Shown here: piece by piece, positions 43,773 to 52,420 of the stretch
How positions within the stretch are numbered: position 1 is the first letter of the stretch
How the letters are laid out: each line of letters starts with the position of its first letter
From: Candidatus Baldrarchaeota archaeon
GTDB taxonomy: Archaea > Asgardarchaeota > Baldrarchaeia > Baldrarchaeales > DXJG01
Length of the DNA stretch: 64,000 nt
Direction of reading: 5' to 3'
NCBI GenBank assembly: GCA_030587435.1
Contig: JAUQZC010000022.1
Coordinates: forward strand, 1 to 64,000
Translations under genes and position numbers: made by a program
The notes under the pieces: model-generated
Told to the model about the DNA's origin: nothing
The model's database searches: none
What the model saw: the letters and a program-made list of their open reading frames with translations, nothing else

Positions 43773-45083
43773 GTGGCTGTTTTGGGGGAAGGAAAATTAA
43801 AAGAACTTCGCAGATATTTCTCCCTACTGAGGGGAAACCTGCTCATAATAATCGTTACATGGGCTTTCATAGAATTTGCAAGAGGAGCTACAAGCACATA
43901 CTATTCAAAGTACGTTGTAGGGCTCGGAGCCCCGGAAATGGTTCCGGGTTTGCTTCAAGCACTTTACACATCAGTATATGCAATAGTAGCAATAATTGGA
44001 GGGTATGTAGCAGACCGGTATGGAAGAAAAAACATAATAGCATTTTTTACGTTTTTTGTAGCTTTCTCATACTTATTATATGCAACGGCTCCAGCTTGGC
44101 AATGGCTAATAATAGCTGAAACAACACTAGCATTAACATCCATTTACATCCCCGCACTCCAAGCAATGATAGCTGACAGTATACCACCAGAAAAACGTGG
44201 AAAAGGATACTCCCTAACATACTTAATAACATATCTAGCAGCAGCCCCTTCAGCTCTAGTCGCAGGAATGCTAGTAGCACAACATGGAATTGTCCAAGGA
44301 GTAAGAATAACCTTCTTTATAGCATCTACATGCGCAATAATAGCAGCAATTCTAAGAACTCTCTTCCTTAAAGAAACACTGCAAAACAAAGACAAAAAAA
44401 CAACTAGAGGATTAAGAGAATTTCTTAAAGACACTTTACCATCTTACAAATATGCAGTAAAATCCATGAAAAAAAGTTTAGTCTGGTTAATCACCGCGTA
44501 CATAATCTTTACCTTTAGTTTTGCAGCATGCTCAAAATACTGGATACTCTACACAGTAGACGAAATGGGAATAACCAATGAACAATGGGCGTTAATATCC
44601 TTCGCCTCCTCCATCACATATCCCCTAGCAATCTTCCCTGCAGGATTCATCGTAGACAAAATTGGGAGAAAAAAGTCTTGGATCCTATCACGCATACTCT
44701 TCGCAGCAGCAACCATAATCTACCTATTAACACCTAAAATCACAACAATAACAATACCACTACCAACAAGCACACTAACACTCCAAAAATACCACATACT
44801 CATCACAGACTTCGTCATATTTGCACTAGCACTAGGAATACTAGGCGTAGCAGTATCAGCCCTACAAGCAGACCTAATACCACGTGAACTCAGAGGAAGA
44901 ACCATGGCAGCAATATCCCTACTAACATCCTTCCTAGCAATAGTACCAGGAAACATCTACGGAGGATACACCTACCAATACCTAAGCAAAACAACCCCAT
45001 TCATAACACTCCTCATACTAAACATAATATCCCTAACAATAATAATCCTAAAAGTAAAAGAACCAAAAATAAAAGAAGAATAA
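43773..45083 (+). CDS. Major facilitator superfamily transporter
   Basis: About 436 residues with twelve membrane helices. The MFS loop-2/3 motif GGYVADRYGRKN (and its repeat GFIVDKIGRKKSW in the second half) and PPEKRGKGYSLTYL are seen. The substrate is not deducible. The frame is open from 43701, but the first helix begins at LLIIIVTWAFIEF, and GTG 43773 has a TATA-like element 28 bases upstream. The coding strand in the second half is unusually rich in A and C with few G. Confidence 0.87.
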   Translation: MAVLGEGKLKELRRYFSLLRGNLLIIIVTWAFIEFARGATSTYYSKYVVGLGAPEMVPGLLQALYTSVYAIVAIIGGYVADRYGRKNIIAFFTFFVAFSYLLYATAPAWQWLIIAETTLALTSIYIPALQAMIADSIPPEKRGKGYSLTYLITYLAAAPSALVAGMLVAQHGIVQGVRITFFIASTCAIIAAILRTLFLKETLQNKDKKTTRGLREFLKDTLPSYKYAVKSMKKSLVWLITAYIIFTFSFAACSKYWILYTVDEMGITNEQWALISFASSITYPLAIFPAGFIVDKIGRKKSWILSRILFAAATIIYLLTPKITTITIPLPTSTLTLQKYHILITDFVIFALALGILGVAVSALQADLIPRELRGRTMAAISLLTSFLAIVPGNIYGGYTYQYLSKTTPFITLLILNIISLTIIILKVKEPKIKEE

Positions 45084-45198
45084 CATTTAGCATAGAGCAT
45101 GAGATCAATAAAGGACAAAAATAACGGCAATCACATCAGAATCCTTAAAATTACTATAAAAATCCTAAAACGTTAAAGAATATACGGTTAGTGGCAAA

Positions 45199-46413
45199 AT
45201 GGCCACAAAAAGTATATTCACATATATTTGTGGTAGCTCTGGGCCAATGGACAATTATAACCCAAGCTTAATAACTAGACAAAAACATGCACCAAAACTA
45301 TTATACTTAATAAATGAAAAACCTCAAAGCGTATCCGAATTATCATACAAGTTAAGGACCAGTAAAGAAAAAGTTAAGAAATTAATCAACGATCTGCTAA
45401 GAATAAATGCTATAAAAGAAGAAGACGGAAAATACAAAGTCAATTTTTGTATCTTAACAAGAGATGACATGTTAAAGGTTCATAAAGTATTATTTCCCAT
45501 TTCTAAAGAAATAGCCAATAAAATAATGAAATATTCAGCTAAATTAAGCAAATTGGCGGAAAAAATCTCATGCACAAGTCATGTCAACCCAAATAAAACA
45601 CTATTTATAGTCATAGGTTGCATAGCCTTAGATTGGAGAGGACTAGACGAGCTACGCAAGCAAGGACTTTTAATTAGGGACAAACTACAACCTGGAAACA
45701 GAAAATACCTACTCTTTGGAAGAGAGAAAATAGATGAAAAAACTAGTAAAAGATTATTCGAAAAAATGTACATAGGATCCCATTCAATAGAAATAGATAA
45801 CTATCTATTTGTTACATTCGGAGATTGGTCTGGAATTAGATACGCATTTCCAGACTTTGCATATACTCTCTCAAGTCTAAGTTCAGAAAGAAAAGAAATT
45901 ACCTTAACAACCCCAAAATGGTTCTTAAATGAAATATTCGAAGTTAGATGGAAACTAGCCCAAAAGTTAATGATAGACTCAGCAAACCTCCTCTTTCAAT
46001 TAATTAAGCCAAACAATAGAATAGAAAAAGCAAGCACATTAGAGAAAGATAGATGGATAAAATTTCTACTTCAAATACTGAGAAAGTTACGGTACATCGT
46101 CCTGCAAAAAGAAAAAATAAAATTAAACTATCCAATATTTACACCAGAAGACCAGAAAATCGTAAATAAAATTTGCAAAATAGTTTTAAGTCCCGCAATC
46201 AACTTCATAAAAAGAAAACATAAAGAAATCTGGCAGTTATTATCAGAAATCTCCCCAATTAAAAACGAAATAAGTCGTAAAGAAATTTTCTGCGAATTAT
46301 GGCACTGGATATTCGGATACGTAAACAGAGAATTATGCAAGCGAGAGCTCCTATATGATCCACCAAAGCGTAAAGGAGAAGCAAGATACTTAGCTACCAT
46401 AATAAAACATTAA
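45199..46413 (+). CDS. Winged-helix protein with a long C-terminal domain of unknown function
   Basis: 404 residues. Residues about 25-75 form an ArsR-like winged helix (HAPKLLYLINEKPQSVSELSYKLRTSKEKVKKLINDLL). The middle has strands with SCTSHVNPNKTLFIVIGCIALDWRGLDELRKQG and a FGDWSGIRYAFPDF loop. The C-terminal 170 residues are helical and basic. No enzymatic motif is recognised. It may be a DNA-binding regulator with a large sensor domain. It lies downstream of the MFS gene and upstream of tRNA-Phe. Confidence 0.65.
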   Translation: MATKSIFTYICGSSGPMDNYNPSLITRQKHAPKLLYLINEKPQSVSELSYKLRTSKEKVKKLINDLLRINAIKEEDGKYKVNFCILTRDDMLKVHKVLFPISKEIANKIMKYSAKLSKLAEKISCTSHVNPNKTLFIVIGCIALDWRGLDELRKQGLLIRDKLQPGNRKYLLFGREKIDEKTSKRLFEKMYIGSHSIEIDNYLFVTFGDWSGIRYAFPDFAYTLSSLSSERKEITLTTPKWFLNEIFEVRWKLAQKLMIDSANLLFQLIKPNNRIEKASTLEKDRWIKFLLQILRKLRYIVLQKEKIKLNYPIFTPEDQKIVNKICKIVLSPAINFIKRKHKEIWQLLSEISPIKNEISRKEIFCELWHWIFGYVNRELCKRELLYDPPKRKGEARYLATIIKH

Positions 46414-46616
46414 CACTCCACCAGTCAACACGACACCTACAATCCTAACTCGCTCACAATAAAACCAGTCAAAAACCAAAACAAGTAAAACCCACATAAC
46501 CCCAAACTAGAGTAAACTTTTTAGGAAGAACACCTTAACACTATAACTGGTCAAGTTACTGTAACTCGGTCTGAGAAGTAAAAAACACCTCGACAAAATT
46601 ACCAAAAACATATAGA

Positions 46617-46745
46617 GCCGCCGTAGCTCAGCCTGGGAGAAAAACCACCCAAAAGCGCCGGACAGCCACGGGCAAACAAACACCAAAATGCCCGAAACCC
46701 GGAATGAAGATCCGGATGTCCTGGGTTCAAATCCCAGCGGCGGCA
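46617..46745 (+). tRNA. tRNA-Phe (GAA) with two introns
   Basis: Acceptor GCCGCCG pairs with CGGCGGC, discriminator A. D-stem is GCTC/GAGC, anticodon stem CCGGA/TCCGG, loop CTGAAGA (anticodon GAA), T-arm CTGGG-TTCAAAT-CCCAG. This mature 74-base tRNA is obtained only after removing 46641-46654 (14 bases, in the D-arm) and 46664-46704 (41 bases, between positions 32 and 33). The unspliced sequence does not fold properly. The exact cuts may slide by a base or more because of repeated bases. Transcribed on the plus strand. Confidence 0.88.
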
Positions 46746-47126
46746 TCACTTATTTTCTTTGTTTTGTTGTTTTTTATCGGTTTTGTGGTGTGGTTGTTGT
46801 GTTTGGATTGTGATGTAGATTGAGGTAGGTTGATGTTTGATTTTAATTTGTTGTTTGTTGTGTGTTTTGGAGTTGGAGTGGAAGGTTTGAAATATGTCAT
46901 GGTGCTAGGTGTGTGGGTGTTTTGTTTAAGCTTTATGGGGTGGAGTTAAGCTAGTTGCTGCTCCATGTGGAAAAGACTAAACTTGGCATCCGAATTAACT
47001 ATAAAATTTGTTCTAATCGTGTTGGTATAATGGGATAGTGGATAAAATGCTTACTTTGGTGGGTTTTATTAAATTTAAGGGAAAGGAGGAATATTTTACG
47101 AAGGTTTTCGTAAGGGTGGAGGGTGT
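46746..47126. other. Strongly G/T-rich spacer after tRNA-Phe
   Basis: 46801-46860 has 19 G and no C on the plus strand, the opposite of the C-rich spacer on the left of the tRNA. It holds one dyad TCCATGTGGA (46962-46971) and a 7-bp inverted repeat TTACGAA/TTCGTAA (47096-47113) just past the end of the next minus-strand gene, possibly its terminator. No coding frame. Confidence 0.45.
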
Positions 47127-47700
47127 TTAAATCCAGTCTGTGATTTGTATGGTTGCTTTGTTTTCTTTGATCCATTTTAAGGTTTTTTCCTTCCATTTTT
47201 GATATTTTTCCCACTTTGTGAAGTTTAGGTAACCTGAACCGATGTCAAACCCATTTGAAACAAATATGATGTCTCCTCCTCCACCCCAGTTACCCCATCC
47301 ATTCTTCACGAAAGCTTTAATATTTTCAGGGTCTCTGTCGGATTTTTCTATGTTGAATTCTGGAACTATGGCTTTATGGTATCTTCTTTCCAGCTTGGCT
47401 GTTATTTCCCAGTAGACGAATCTCAACTCCTTATTATATAGACTTTCTTTCTCCCATATTGTTATGTTTGATATGTTTGGGTTGTCTTTGGCTTCTGATA
47501 TTAGTTTTAGTGCTTCTTCCATAGCATCTAGACTTAGGCAACACAAGTATACTTCGTTGTCTTTGATTTTTTATGTTTTCTATGAGTGTTAGTTGTTCTG
47601 GGAATTCGCCTGACGTTGGTATAACTCTTATCCTAGTTTTACCGTTTGCTGAGGGGAATGGCGCTGGTCTGAATTCTCCGTACTCCTCTATTTTTGTCAT
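47127..47700 (-). pseudogene. Unknown protein, broken by a one-base frameshift at an A-run
   Basis: The frame from ATG 47700 (MTKIEEYGEFRPAPFPSANG) reads IRVIPTSGEFPEQLTLIENIK and then meets AAAAAA near 47565. Removing one A continues smoothly into IKDNEVYLCCLSLDAMEEALKLISEAKDN and on to WIKENKATIQITDWI at 47127, about 190 residues. Without that correction only two short pieces remain. Contents: an alternating alpha/beta protein, with a GWGNWGGGGDIIFVSNGFD turn. No family is recognised. It may be an accessory-element protein, as it sits beside a tRNA gene. Confidence 0.55.
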
Positions 47701-47770
47701 TATTAGGTTAAGTTTTTCCTAAAAGGAAGACGAAATTTTATCAAAAACTTCACAGGATGTTTTATTTGGA

Positions 47771-48043
47771 TTATTTTTCTTTTAGGGGTGTGATTATGAG
47801 TGCTGGTCCTGTGATTTTTTCTTGTTCTCCTTTTCCGATGACTTTGACTTTTACTGGAATTTTGTTTTCTTTCATTTTTTTGATGAATGGTTCGAATATT
47901 GTGTCGCTCCAAATTGCTTTTGGTATGCAGATCCACATTGACTCGTATGTTCCTTGATGGGTTTGATGTGTTCTTTTTGTTATGTTTCCCTTTTGTTCTC
48001 TCAATTTGTCACATTCCCTTATAACAAATCTTGTTAACAACAT
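47771..48043 (-). CDS. Small unknown protein (90 residues)
   Basis: From ATG 48043: basic N-terminus (MLLTRFVIRECDKLREQKG), a tryptophan pair region (MWICIPKAIWSDTIFEPF) and a C-terminal beta part (IPVKVKVIGKGEQEKITGPALIITPL). No membrane span, no recognised family. It is on the same strand as the broken gene at 47127..47700, separated by 70 bases. A perfect 18-bp palindrome lies 75-92 bases upstream. Confidence 0.5.
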   Translation of the reverse strand: MLLTRFVIRECDKLREQKGNITKRTHQTHQGTYESMWICIPKAIWSDTIFEPFIKKMKENKIPVKVKVIGKGEQEKITGPALIITPLKEK

Positions 48044-48764
48044 TTACAACAACTCCCCTTCTCTTAACTCTTCTTACGAATAATCTAATCATAAAAATAA
48101 TCATAAATTTTATAACTAATTTTGTTAACAAAATTGATAGAGAGTATGAAATAGGAAGAGATAGAATCACGTGGAGCAGAGTGCCATTTATACTTAGAGC
48201 AGTCAAGGGCTAATAATCTTCGAATATAAAAACTAATTATCTCCTAAAGGGAGATTGAGCACAGTGCGTATACGAAAATGTTCGAAATTCATACCAGAAA
48301 TTTCATTAAGTGTTAATTGTCGATTTTACTGGTTGAAGATGGGGATGTGAAACGATGTGTTACTTTATGAAACGTTGCGAAAATCTCTGTGTATGTGCTT
48401 CATGTAAAATCGACTCTATATGAGGGTACTATGGCTTTAAGGCAGAAGTAAGGTTAAGTAGTTAAAATTGTTGTTTATTAGAGTGACAAACATGCTGTAT
48501 AATTAAGTTAGTATATGCGTATAGTTGTGGGTACGTGTTAATAAGATTACGTTCTAAGGAAGCAATAAGTGAAGATATTGAGGATACTTTACTTCACTTC
48601 ACCGAATATTATAGGTAACTCTTTCGCTATAGAGATTTTCGCAATATTTTGCCTCCATTGTTAGCTGGAAATTTTGAACGAATGTATTGTAGTGCTTTGT
48701 TGGACGATTGTTCAACAAATGTTTTTGAAAAAGGCTGAATATAATTAAGAGAGCGTGGAGTCGC
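48044..48764. other. Long gene-free stretch
   Basis: 720 bases with no convincing frame. The left end contains the 18-bp palindrome at 48118-48135 and an AT-rich area that could hold the promoter of the 48043 gene. The rest (48240-48760) is low-complexity AT-rich sequence where I see no repeat, RNA or relic I can name. Confidence 0.45.
48118..48135. promoter_or_regulatory. Perfect 18-bp palindrome (candidate operator)
   Basis: AATTTTGTTAACAAAATT is identical to its reverse complement, centred 84 bases upstream of the start of the 47771..48043 gene. It may be a regulator site, for example for the RHH protein at 48765. Confidence 0.4.
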
Positions 48765-49289
48765 ATGCCGAAACTTCACATAAGTTTTCGCATCGATGTA
48801 GAGAAACTAAAGGTATTGGAAAGTATTGCAAAGCAGAAAAGAAAGACAATAAGCTCCCTTTTAAGGGAGATTGTTGACAAATATGTTGAAAAAAGTCCAC
48901 CCCCTTTTTTTGAGACGGTACCTGTTGTACTTGAGATTTATGATAGAATGTTAGAGATTCTTCTCAGTATAGGTAAGCTTCCTTTGGAAGAGGCTGCTAC
49001 GATAATATATAATTATTTTGTTTGGAAGTATGGGAACAATCTGAACGAATTAGACTTGAATGTCTTTTTGGAGGAAATAAAGAGAATTTTTACATATTTC
49101 TGCAAGATTGAGAAATTTACTTTCCGTGAAACAGAGCAAAACACAATAATTCACATCAGAACCGCGAGTAACAGTCAGGCTGCTTGGATTTCACAGTTAA
49201 TAAAGATAATCATTAGTAGACTTATCAGCCATGAGGTTGAAGTTCATAGTAGTGGGAGGAACGTTGTCCTTTTAATTGCTCTCACCTAA
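48765..49289 (+). CDS. Ribbon-helix-helix protein with C-terminal domain
   Basis: 174 residues. The first about 45 form a CopG/MetJ-like ribbon-helix-helix (LHISFRIDVEKLKVLESIAKQKRKTISSLLREIVDKYVEK), a dimeric DNA-binding unit. The rest (about 125 residues) is an alpha/beta domain of unknown type with two strands near the end (NTIIHIRTASNS, VEVHSSGRNVVLLIAL), resembling a sensory or dimerising domain. It starts at ATG 48765 after GTGGAG. Its targets are unknown. Confidence 0.7.
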   Translation: MPKLHISFRIDVEKLKVLESIAKQKRKTISSLLREIVDKYVEKSPPPFFETVPVVLEIYDRMLEILLSIGKLPLEEAATIIYNYFVWKYGNNLNELDLNVFLEEIKRIFTYFCKIEKFTFRETEQNTIIHIRTASNSQAAWISQLIKIIISRLISHEVEVHSSGRNVVLLIALT

Positions 49290-49539
49290 CGTAAAACATC
49301 TATACACTAGATTTTAGATGAAAATATGTTTTAGAATCGTTAATAATTGATTTTAACGCAACGTCACGGCCTGTTATTTTTATGTGCTGTCTTCTTGATG
49401 ATCTAATTATCTTTGTTGTAACTTTTTGTTTAACAATGTGTAACGGTTGAGCCACGATAAATATATTGTGAAATGCATTTGTAATTATAGGCGTTACATT
49501 GCATTTTGTTGCGAGGATCTCAATGAAGGGGGAAGCGTT

Positions 49540-50142
49540 GTGAAAAAAGAGGAACTTTATAATAAATATAGAAAGTTCATGGATTCTACGTCTTCTCATT
49601 TATCCATGTTTGATAATGTTGATCGTAAAATTGTTAGATGTTTGTTAGAGAACCCTAGAACTACTTTAAGGGATATTGCTAAAAGTGTCGGTGTTACTAG
49701 AACTACGGTTAGGAATAGGTTGAAAAAACTTTTTGATAATAAATGCATAACCACTAAGGTTCTTTTTAATGTAGAGAAATGCAATTTTAGGTTTGCTTTT
49801 CTTGGGCTAAGTTTCTCGAGGTTTAGGGATTTTAATAGGTGTTTACAAATAGCCATGTATTGTCCTCGAGTTGTGATTCTTGTTAAAAATGTAAATAAGT
49901 ACCATATACTGATGGTGCTAATAGCAGAGAGCGATGAGGAACTATGTCATATTATAAATGAGTTTCAGTTCCTTAGCGGCGTAAAAGAAACTCGTGTTGA
50001 AACTATTACTGCAATTAATCTGCTGAAACCCATTTTTATCGAATCCGTCCCGTTTATCTTTTTGAACCCTGAAGAAATACGCAGTATATGTGATAACTGC
50101 CCGATGAACTTGTATAGCGATGAAAGATCTTATAAGGGTTAG
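49540..50142 (+). CDS. Lrp/AsnC-like regulator with cysteine pair at the C-terminus
   Basis: About 200 residues from GTG 49540, preceded by a GGGGGA ribosome site; the frame is open from 49447. Winged helix: FDNVDRKIVRCLLENPRTTLRDIAKSVGVTRTTVRNRLKKL. An effector-like domain follows (FAFLGLSFSRFRDFNRCLQIAMYCPRVVIL, YHILMVLIAES). The C-terminal ICDNCPMNLYSDERSYKG holds a C-x-x-C pair that could bind a metal or sense redox state. Monocistronic in appearance. Confidence 0.78.
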   Translation: MKKEELYNKYRKFMDSTSSHLSMFDNVDRKIVRCLLENPRTTLRDIAKSVGVTRTTVRNRLKKLFDNKCITTKVLFNVEKCNFRFAFLGLSFSRFRDFNRCLQIAMYCPRVVILVKNVNKYHILMVLIAESDEELCHIINEFQFLSGVKETRVETITAINLLKPIFIESVPFIFLNPEEIRSICDNCPMNLYSDERSYKG

Positions 50143-50149
50143 CCTTAAA

Positions 50150-50572
50150 CTATGTTAAAATGAATTGCAAGATGGGAACTCTTTCCCCCTTAAACGTTTT
50201 TTTGTATCCTTTTAACTTTATTTCTGCATTGTTCTTTAGATAGAAGTTTGATCTCCGTTTAATGTTTTCAAGAGAATCTGCATGCATTATATGTCCCAGG
50301 ATTCCTTTGAACCCTCTTTCCTTGACGAATTGCAGAATTTCTTTTAATACGATGCTTCCTATTCCTTTATTTCTATACGGTTCTTTTACATATAGACTTG
50401 TTATTTCAACGTATTTTTCACTGTTTATTTTTTTGGGTTGTAAAGCTGCCGTTCCTATAAGTTCTCCATTGCTTCTTAGATATACATAGGTTCCGCCATG
50501 TCGTTTGTTAAGGTATATAGCTATTCTGATGTTCTTATTGATACGCCATTTTATATTCAAAGGATTAACCAC
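50150..50572 (-). CDS. GNAT-family acetyltransferase
   Basis: 140 residues. The acetyl-CoA loop is EPYRNKGIGSIVLKEILQFVKERGF (about 80-100, R-x-x-G-x-G/I), preceded by the strand YVEITSLYVKEP. A standard small GNAT protein; the substrate cannot be read from sequence. It converges on the Lrp-like gene. It is distinct in sequence from the two other GNAT genes in this area (53.5 and 54.5 kb). Confidence 0.85.
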   Translation of the reverse strand: MVNPLNIKWRINKNIRIAIYLNKRHGGTYVYLRSNGELIGTAALQPKKINSEKYVEITSLYVKEPYRNKGIGSIVLKEILQFVKERGFKGILGHIMHADSLENIKRRSNFYLKNNAEIKLKGYKKTFKGERVPILQFILT

Positions 50573-50872
50573 CGATGTTGGTTTACATGAATGATATTTT
50601 CTTATGCAAACAAATAAATTTTGTTATAACCAATATGACTACTTTGTTGTATATGAGGTTCGCAAATTGTACATACGTTTTATTAAGATTTTTCATTTTG
50701 AATATTCAATTGTTAAGAGAAATGCAATATTGACGTGAAAAACATTAAACAAGAGGAAAAGGAATTATTCAAGTCGATTAATCGATTTAAAGTCTATTTT
50801 TCCATAAAGTTGAAATAGGTCGCAGAGATAGTTATAATACCCCCTCCCCAGCGAGACAGGGATGTGTTCTAA
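50573..50872. other. Intergenic spacer upstream of the GTPase operon
   Basis: AT-rich, with the TATA-like GTTATAATA near its right end and a C-rich segment (ACCCCCTCCCC, about 50840) before the start. No RNA gene or repeat is evident. Confidence 0.5.
50831..50839 (+). promoter_or_regulatory. TATA-like box of the GTPase/Roadblock operon
   Basis: GTTATAATA is followed by a C-rich stretch and lies about 35-40 bases before the first ATG (50873), leaving a short leader. It is the only good TATA element in the spacer and would serve the whole 50873-54005 run. Confidence 0.45.
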
Positions 50873-51514
50873 ATGATGAGACACCGTCAGATTAAGATAT
50901 TCGTAGTTGGTCCTTTTCAGGCCGGGAAGACGACTATAGTTCATTTGCTCGATCCTAAAGCTTTTAGTATTGAACGTGAATATTGCGAAGGTAATGTAAG
51001 GTTTTCAACCACCGTGGGTTTTGATTTAGGGAAATTAGTATGGTTACATGGTAAGAGTGACGAAATATTTGATATTTCAATGTTTAAAAAGACGCTTGGA
51101 AATGTTAACACGGATGGTTGCGAGGTTTGGGAGGTATTTCTTTTTGGTGCTCCAGGTCAGATGAGGTTTCAAGATACTAGAGAAGCTGTATCGAAAGGAA
51201 GTGATGGTGTCCTTTTCGTCATTGATAGTACAAAGCCAGGTCAAGTGGGTCATGTGCTTGCTCTTTTTGAAGAGGTGAGAATGTTTCTAGGAGATCATAT
51301 TCCAATTGTTGTTGTCGCTAATAAACAGGATTTAGAAGATGCATTGAAAGCTGAGGAGATCAGGAGGATTTTAAAGCTGGACAATGTAAAAGTTGTTGAG
51401 GCTTCTGCGATAAGAGGTGAGGGGGTTAGAGAAGCGTTAATTGAGTTGTTAAAAATGGTAAGAGAGGTGAAGTTGAGAAAAGGTAAAGAATTGGAGGTGA
51501 TGTCTGGTGTCTAA
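50873..51514 (+). CDS. Small Ras-like GTPase (COG2229/MglA-type)
   Basis: 213 residues. G1 is VVGPFQAGKTT (residues about 11-21), the G2 threonine lies in FSTTVGFDLG, G3 is FLFGAPGQMRF (the glutamine/glycine arrangement APGQ replaces the canonical DxxGQ), G4 is NKQD (150-153) and G5 is EASAI. No lipidation cysteine at the C-terminus; the end is basic (REVKLRKGKELEV). Prokaryotic relatives work with Roadblock GAP-like proteins, and two of those are encoded just downstream. The next gene starts 8 bases before this one ends. Confidence 0.88.
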   Translation: MMRHRQIKIFVVGPFQAGKTTIVHLLDPKAFSIEREYCEGNVRFSTTVGFDLGKLVWLHGKSDEIFDISMFKKTLGNVNTDGCEVWEVFLFGAPGQMRFQDTREAVSKGSDGVLFVIDSTKPGQVGHVLALFEEVRMFLGDHIPIVVVANKQDLEDALKAEEIRRILKLDNVKVVEASAIRGEGVREALIELLKMVREVKLRKGKELEVMSGV

Positions 51515-51881
51515 AGTTACTGTTACAAGAAAGAAGCTTGAGGAGCTTTTAGAAGACTTAGAAAAAAGGAGTGATATTACTGCTAGTGCACTTGTAACTA
51601 GAGATGGATTGGTTATGGCTAGTGCTTTACCTAAGGATGTTGATGAAGATGCTATTTCAGCGATGGCAGGAATGATGTTAGGGTTGGGGAACAGAGTTGG
51701 AACTGTGTTAAAGAGAGGATCCGTAGAGCAGGTTATTATAAATGGTAGAGATGGCTTTGCGATTTTAACAGATTGTGGTCAAGCGGTCCTTATAGCGCTT
51801 GCTCCTTCCGAGGCAAAGCTTGGAATATTACTCTATGAGATGAAGGAGACTGCAAATATGGTAAAAAACATGTTTAGATAA
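51507..51881 (+). CDS. Roadblock/LC7 protein (first copy)
   Basis: 124 residues with the Roadblock pattern: an N-terminal helix LEELLEDLEKRSDITASALVTRDGLVMASALP, then the helix AISAMAGMMLGLGNRVGTVLKRG and strand EQVIINGRDGFAILTDCGQAVLIALAPSEAKLGILLYEM. Roadblock proteins dimerise and act as GAPs or scaffolds for Ras-like and dynein complexes. It overlaps the GTPase by 8 bases. A second Roadblock follows at 52421. The start is GTG 51507. Confidence 0.92.
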   Translation: MSKVTVTRKKLEELLEDLEKRSDITASALVTRDGLVMASALPKDVDEDAISAMAGMMLGLGNRVGTVLKRGSVEQVIINGRDGFAILTDCGQAVLIALAPSEAKLGILLYEMKETANMVKNMFR

Positions 51882-51893
51882 GGAGGGAAAATT

Positions 51894-52361
51894 GTGAGCC
51901 GTAGTGAGGAAGTTGCAACTCGTATAAATAATTTAATAATCTACGGATTGCAAAAAGCGCTATGGGACGCGTTGGGTGAAGGAGCAATTGCTGCAACCGC
52001 ACTTATAGGTAAAGAGCTTCTCGAAATTATGGAAAATGATATGGGTCTTAAAATTTCTGGGGAACAAGCTCAAGATATGTTAAATAACATAGCTGGTCTG
52101 TTGACAAATGAATTTAGGATGGCTGATAGTGTTCAGATTGAACAACAAGGTGACGATAAAGTTGTTGTTAATATAAAGGGTTGTATGTCGCTTCCGGTTG
52201 AAGAACGACTTACTGCTGCTGGTATTAAGCCATTTGTCTGTCCGTTTGCTAATATTGCCACAGCTGCTATGAGAAAACTTCTAAACGTGAAAACACGGAT
52301 AACATCTCTTGAGATCAGTGGAGATCAATGTAAGATAACTTTCGAGACATATGAAGAGTAG
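51894..52361 (+). CDS. V4R-like small-molecule-binding protein (first copy)
   Basis: 155 residues, preceded by GGAGGG 8 bases upstream of GTG 51894. Helical N-terminus (about 1-75), then a beta-rich half with Cys97 (NIKGCMSLPVEERL), Cys116 (KPFVCPFAN) and a GDQCKITFE end with Cys146. The spacing resembles the V4R/heme-NO-binding family, where cysteines or bulky residues line a pocket for metals, hydrocarbons or haem. No catalytic motif. It is clearly homologous to the protein at 52816..53289. Confidence 0.65.
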   Translation: MSRSEEVATRINNLIIYGLQKALWDALGEGAIAATALIGKELLEIMENDMGLKISGEQAQDMLNNIAGLLTNEFRMADSVQIEQQGDDKVVVNIKGCMSLPVEERLTAAGIKPFVCPFANIATAAMRKLLNVKTRITSLEISGDQCKITFETYEE

Positions 52362-52420
52362 GAGACTTTGCTCTTCTATTCTTTGTACTCGAAATTAAAG
52401 TTGATCTAGGAGGGTGGCTT

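Noticed and set aside
46507..46749. An open frame on the minus strand across the tRNA-Phe gene (80 residues)
   Set aside because: It is antisense to the tRNA, and its protein has no family features.
47703..47936. A 77-residue minus-strand frame inside the 47771..48043 gene
   Set aside because: His/Lys/Arg-rich shadow translation of the real gene in another frame.
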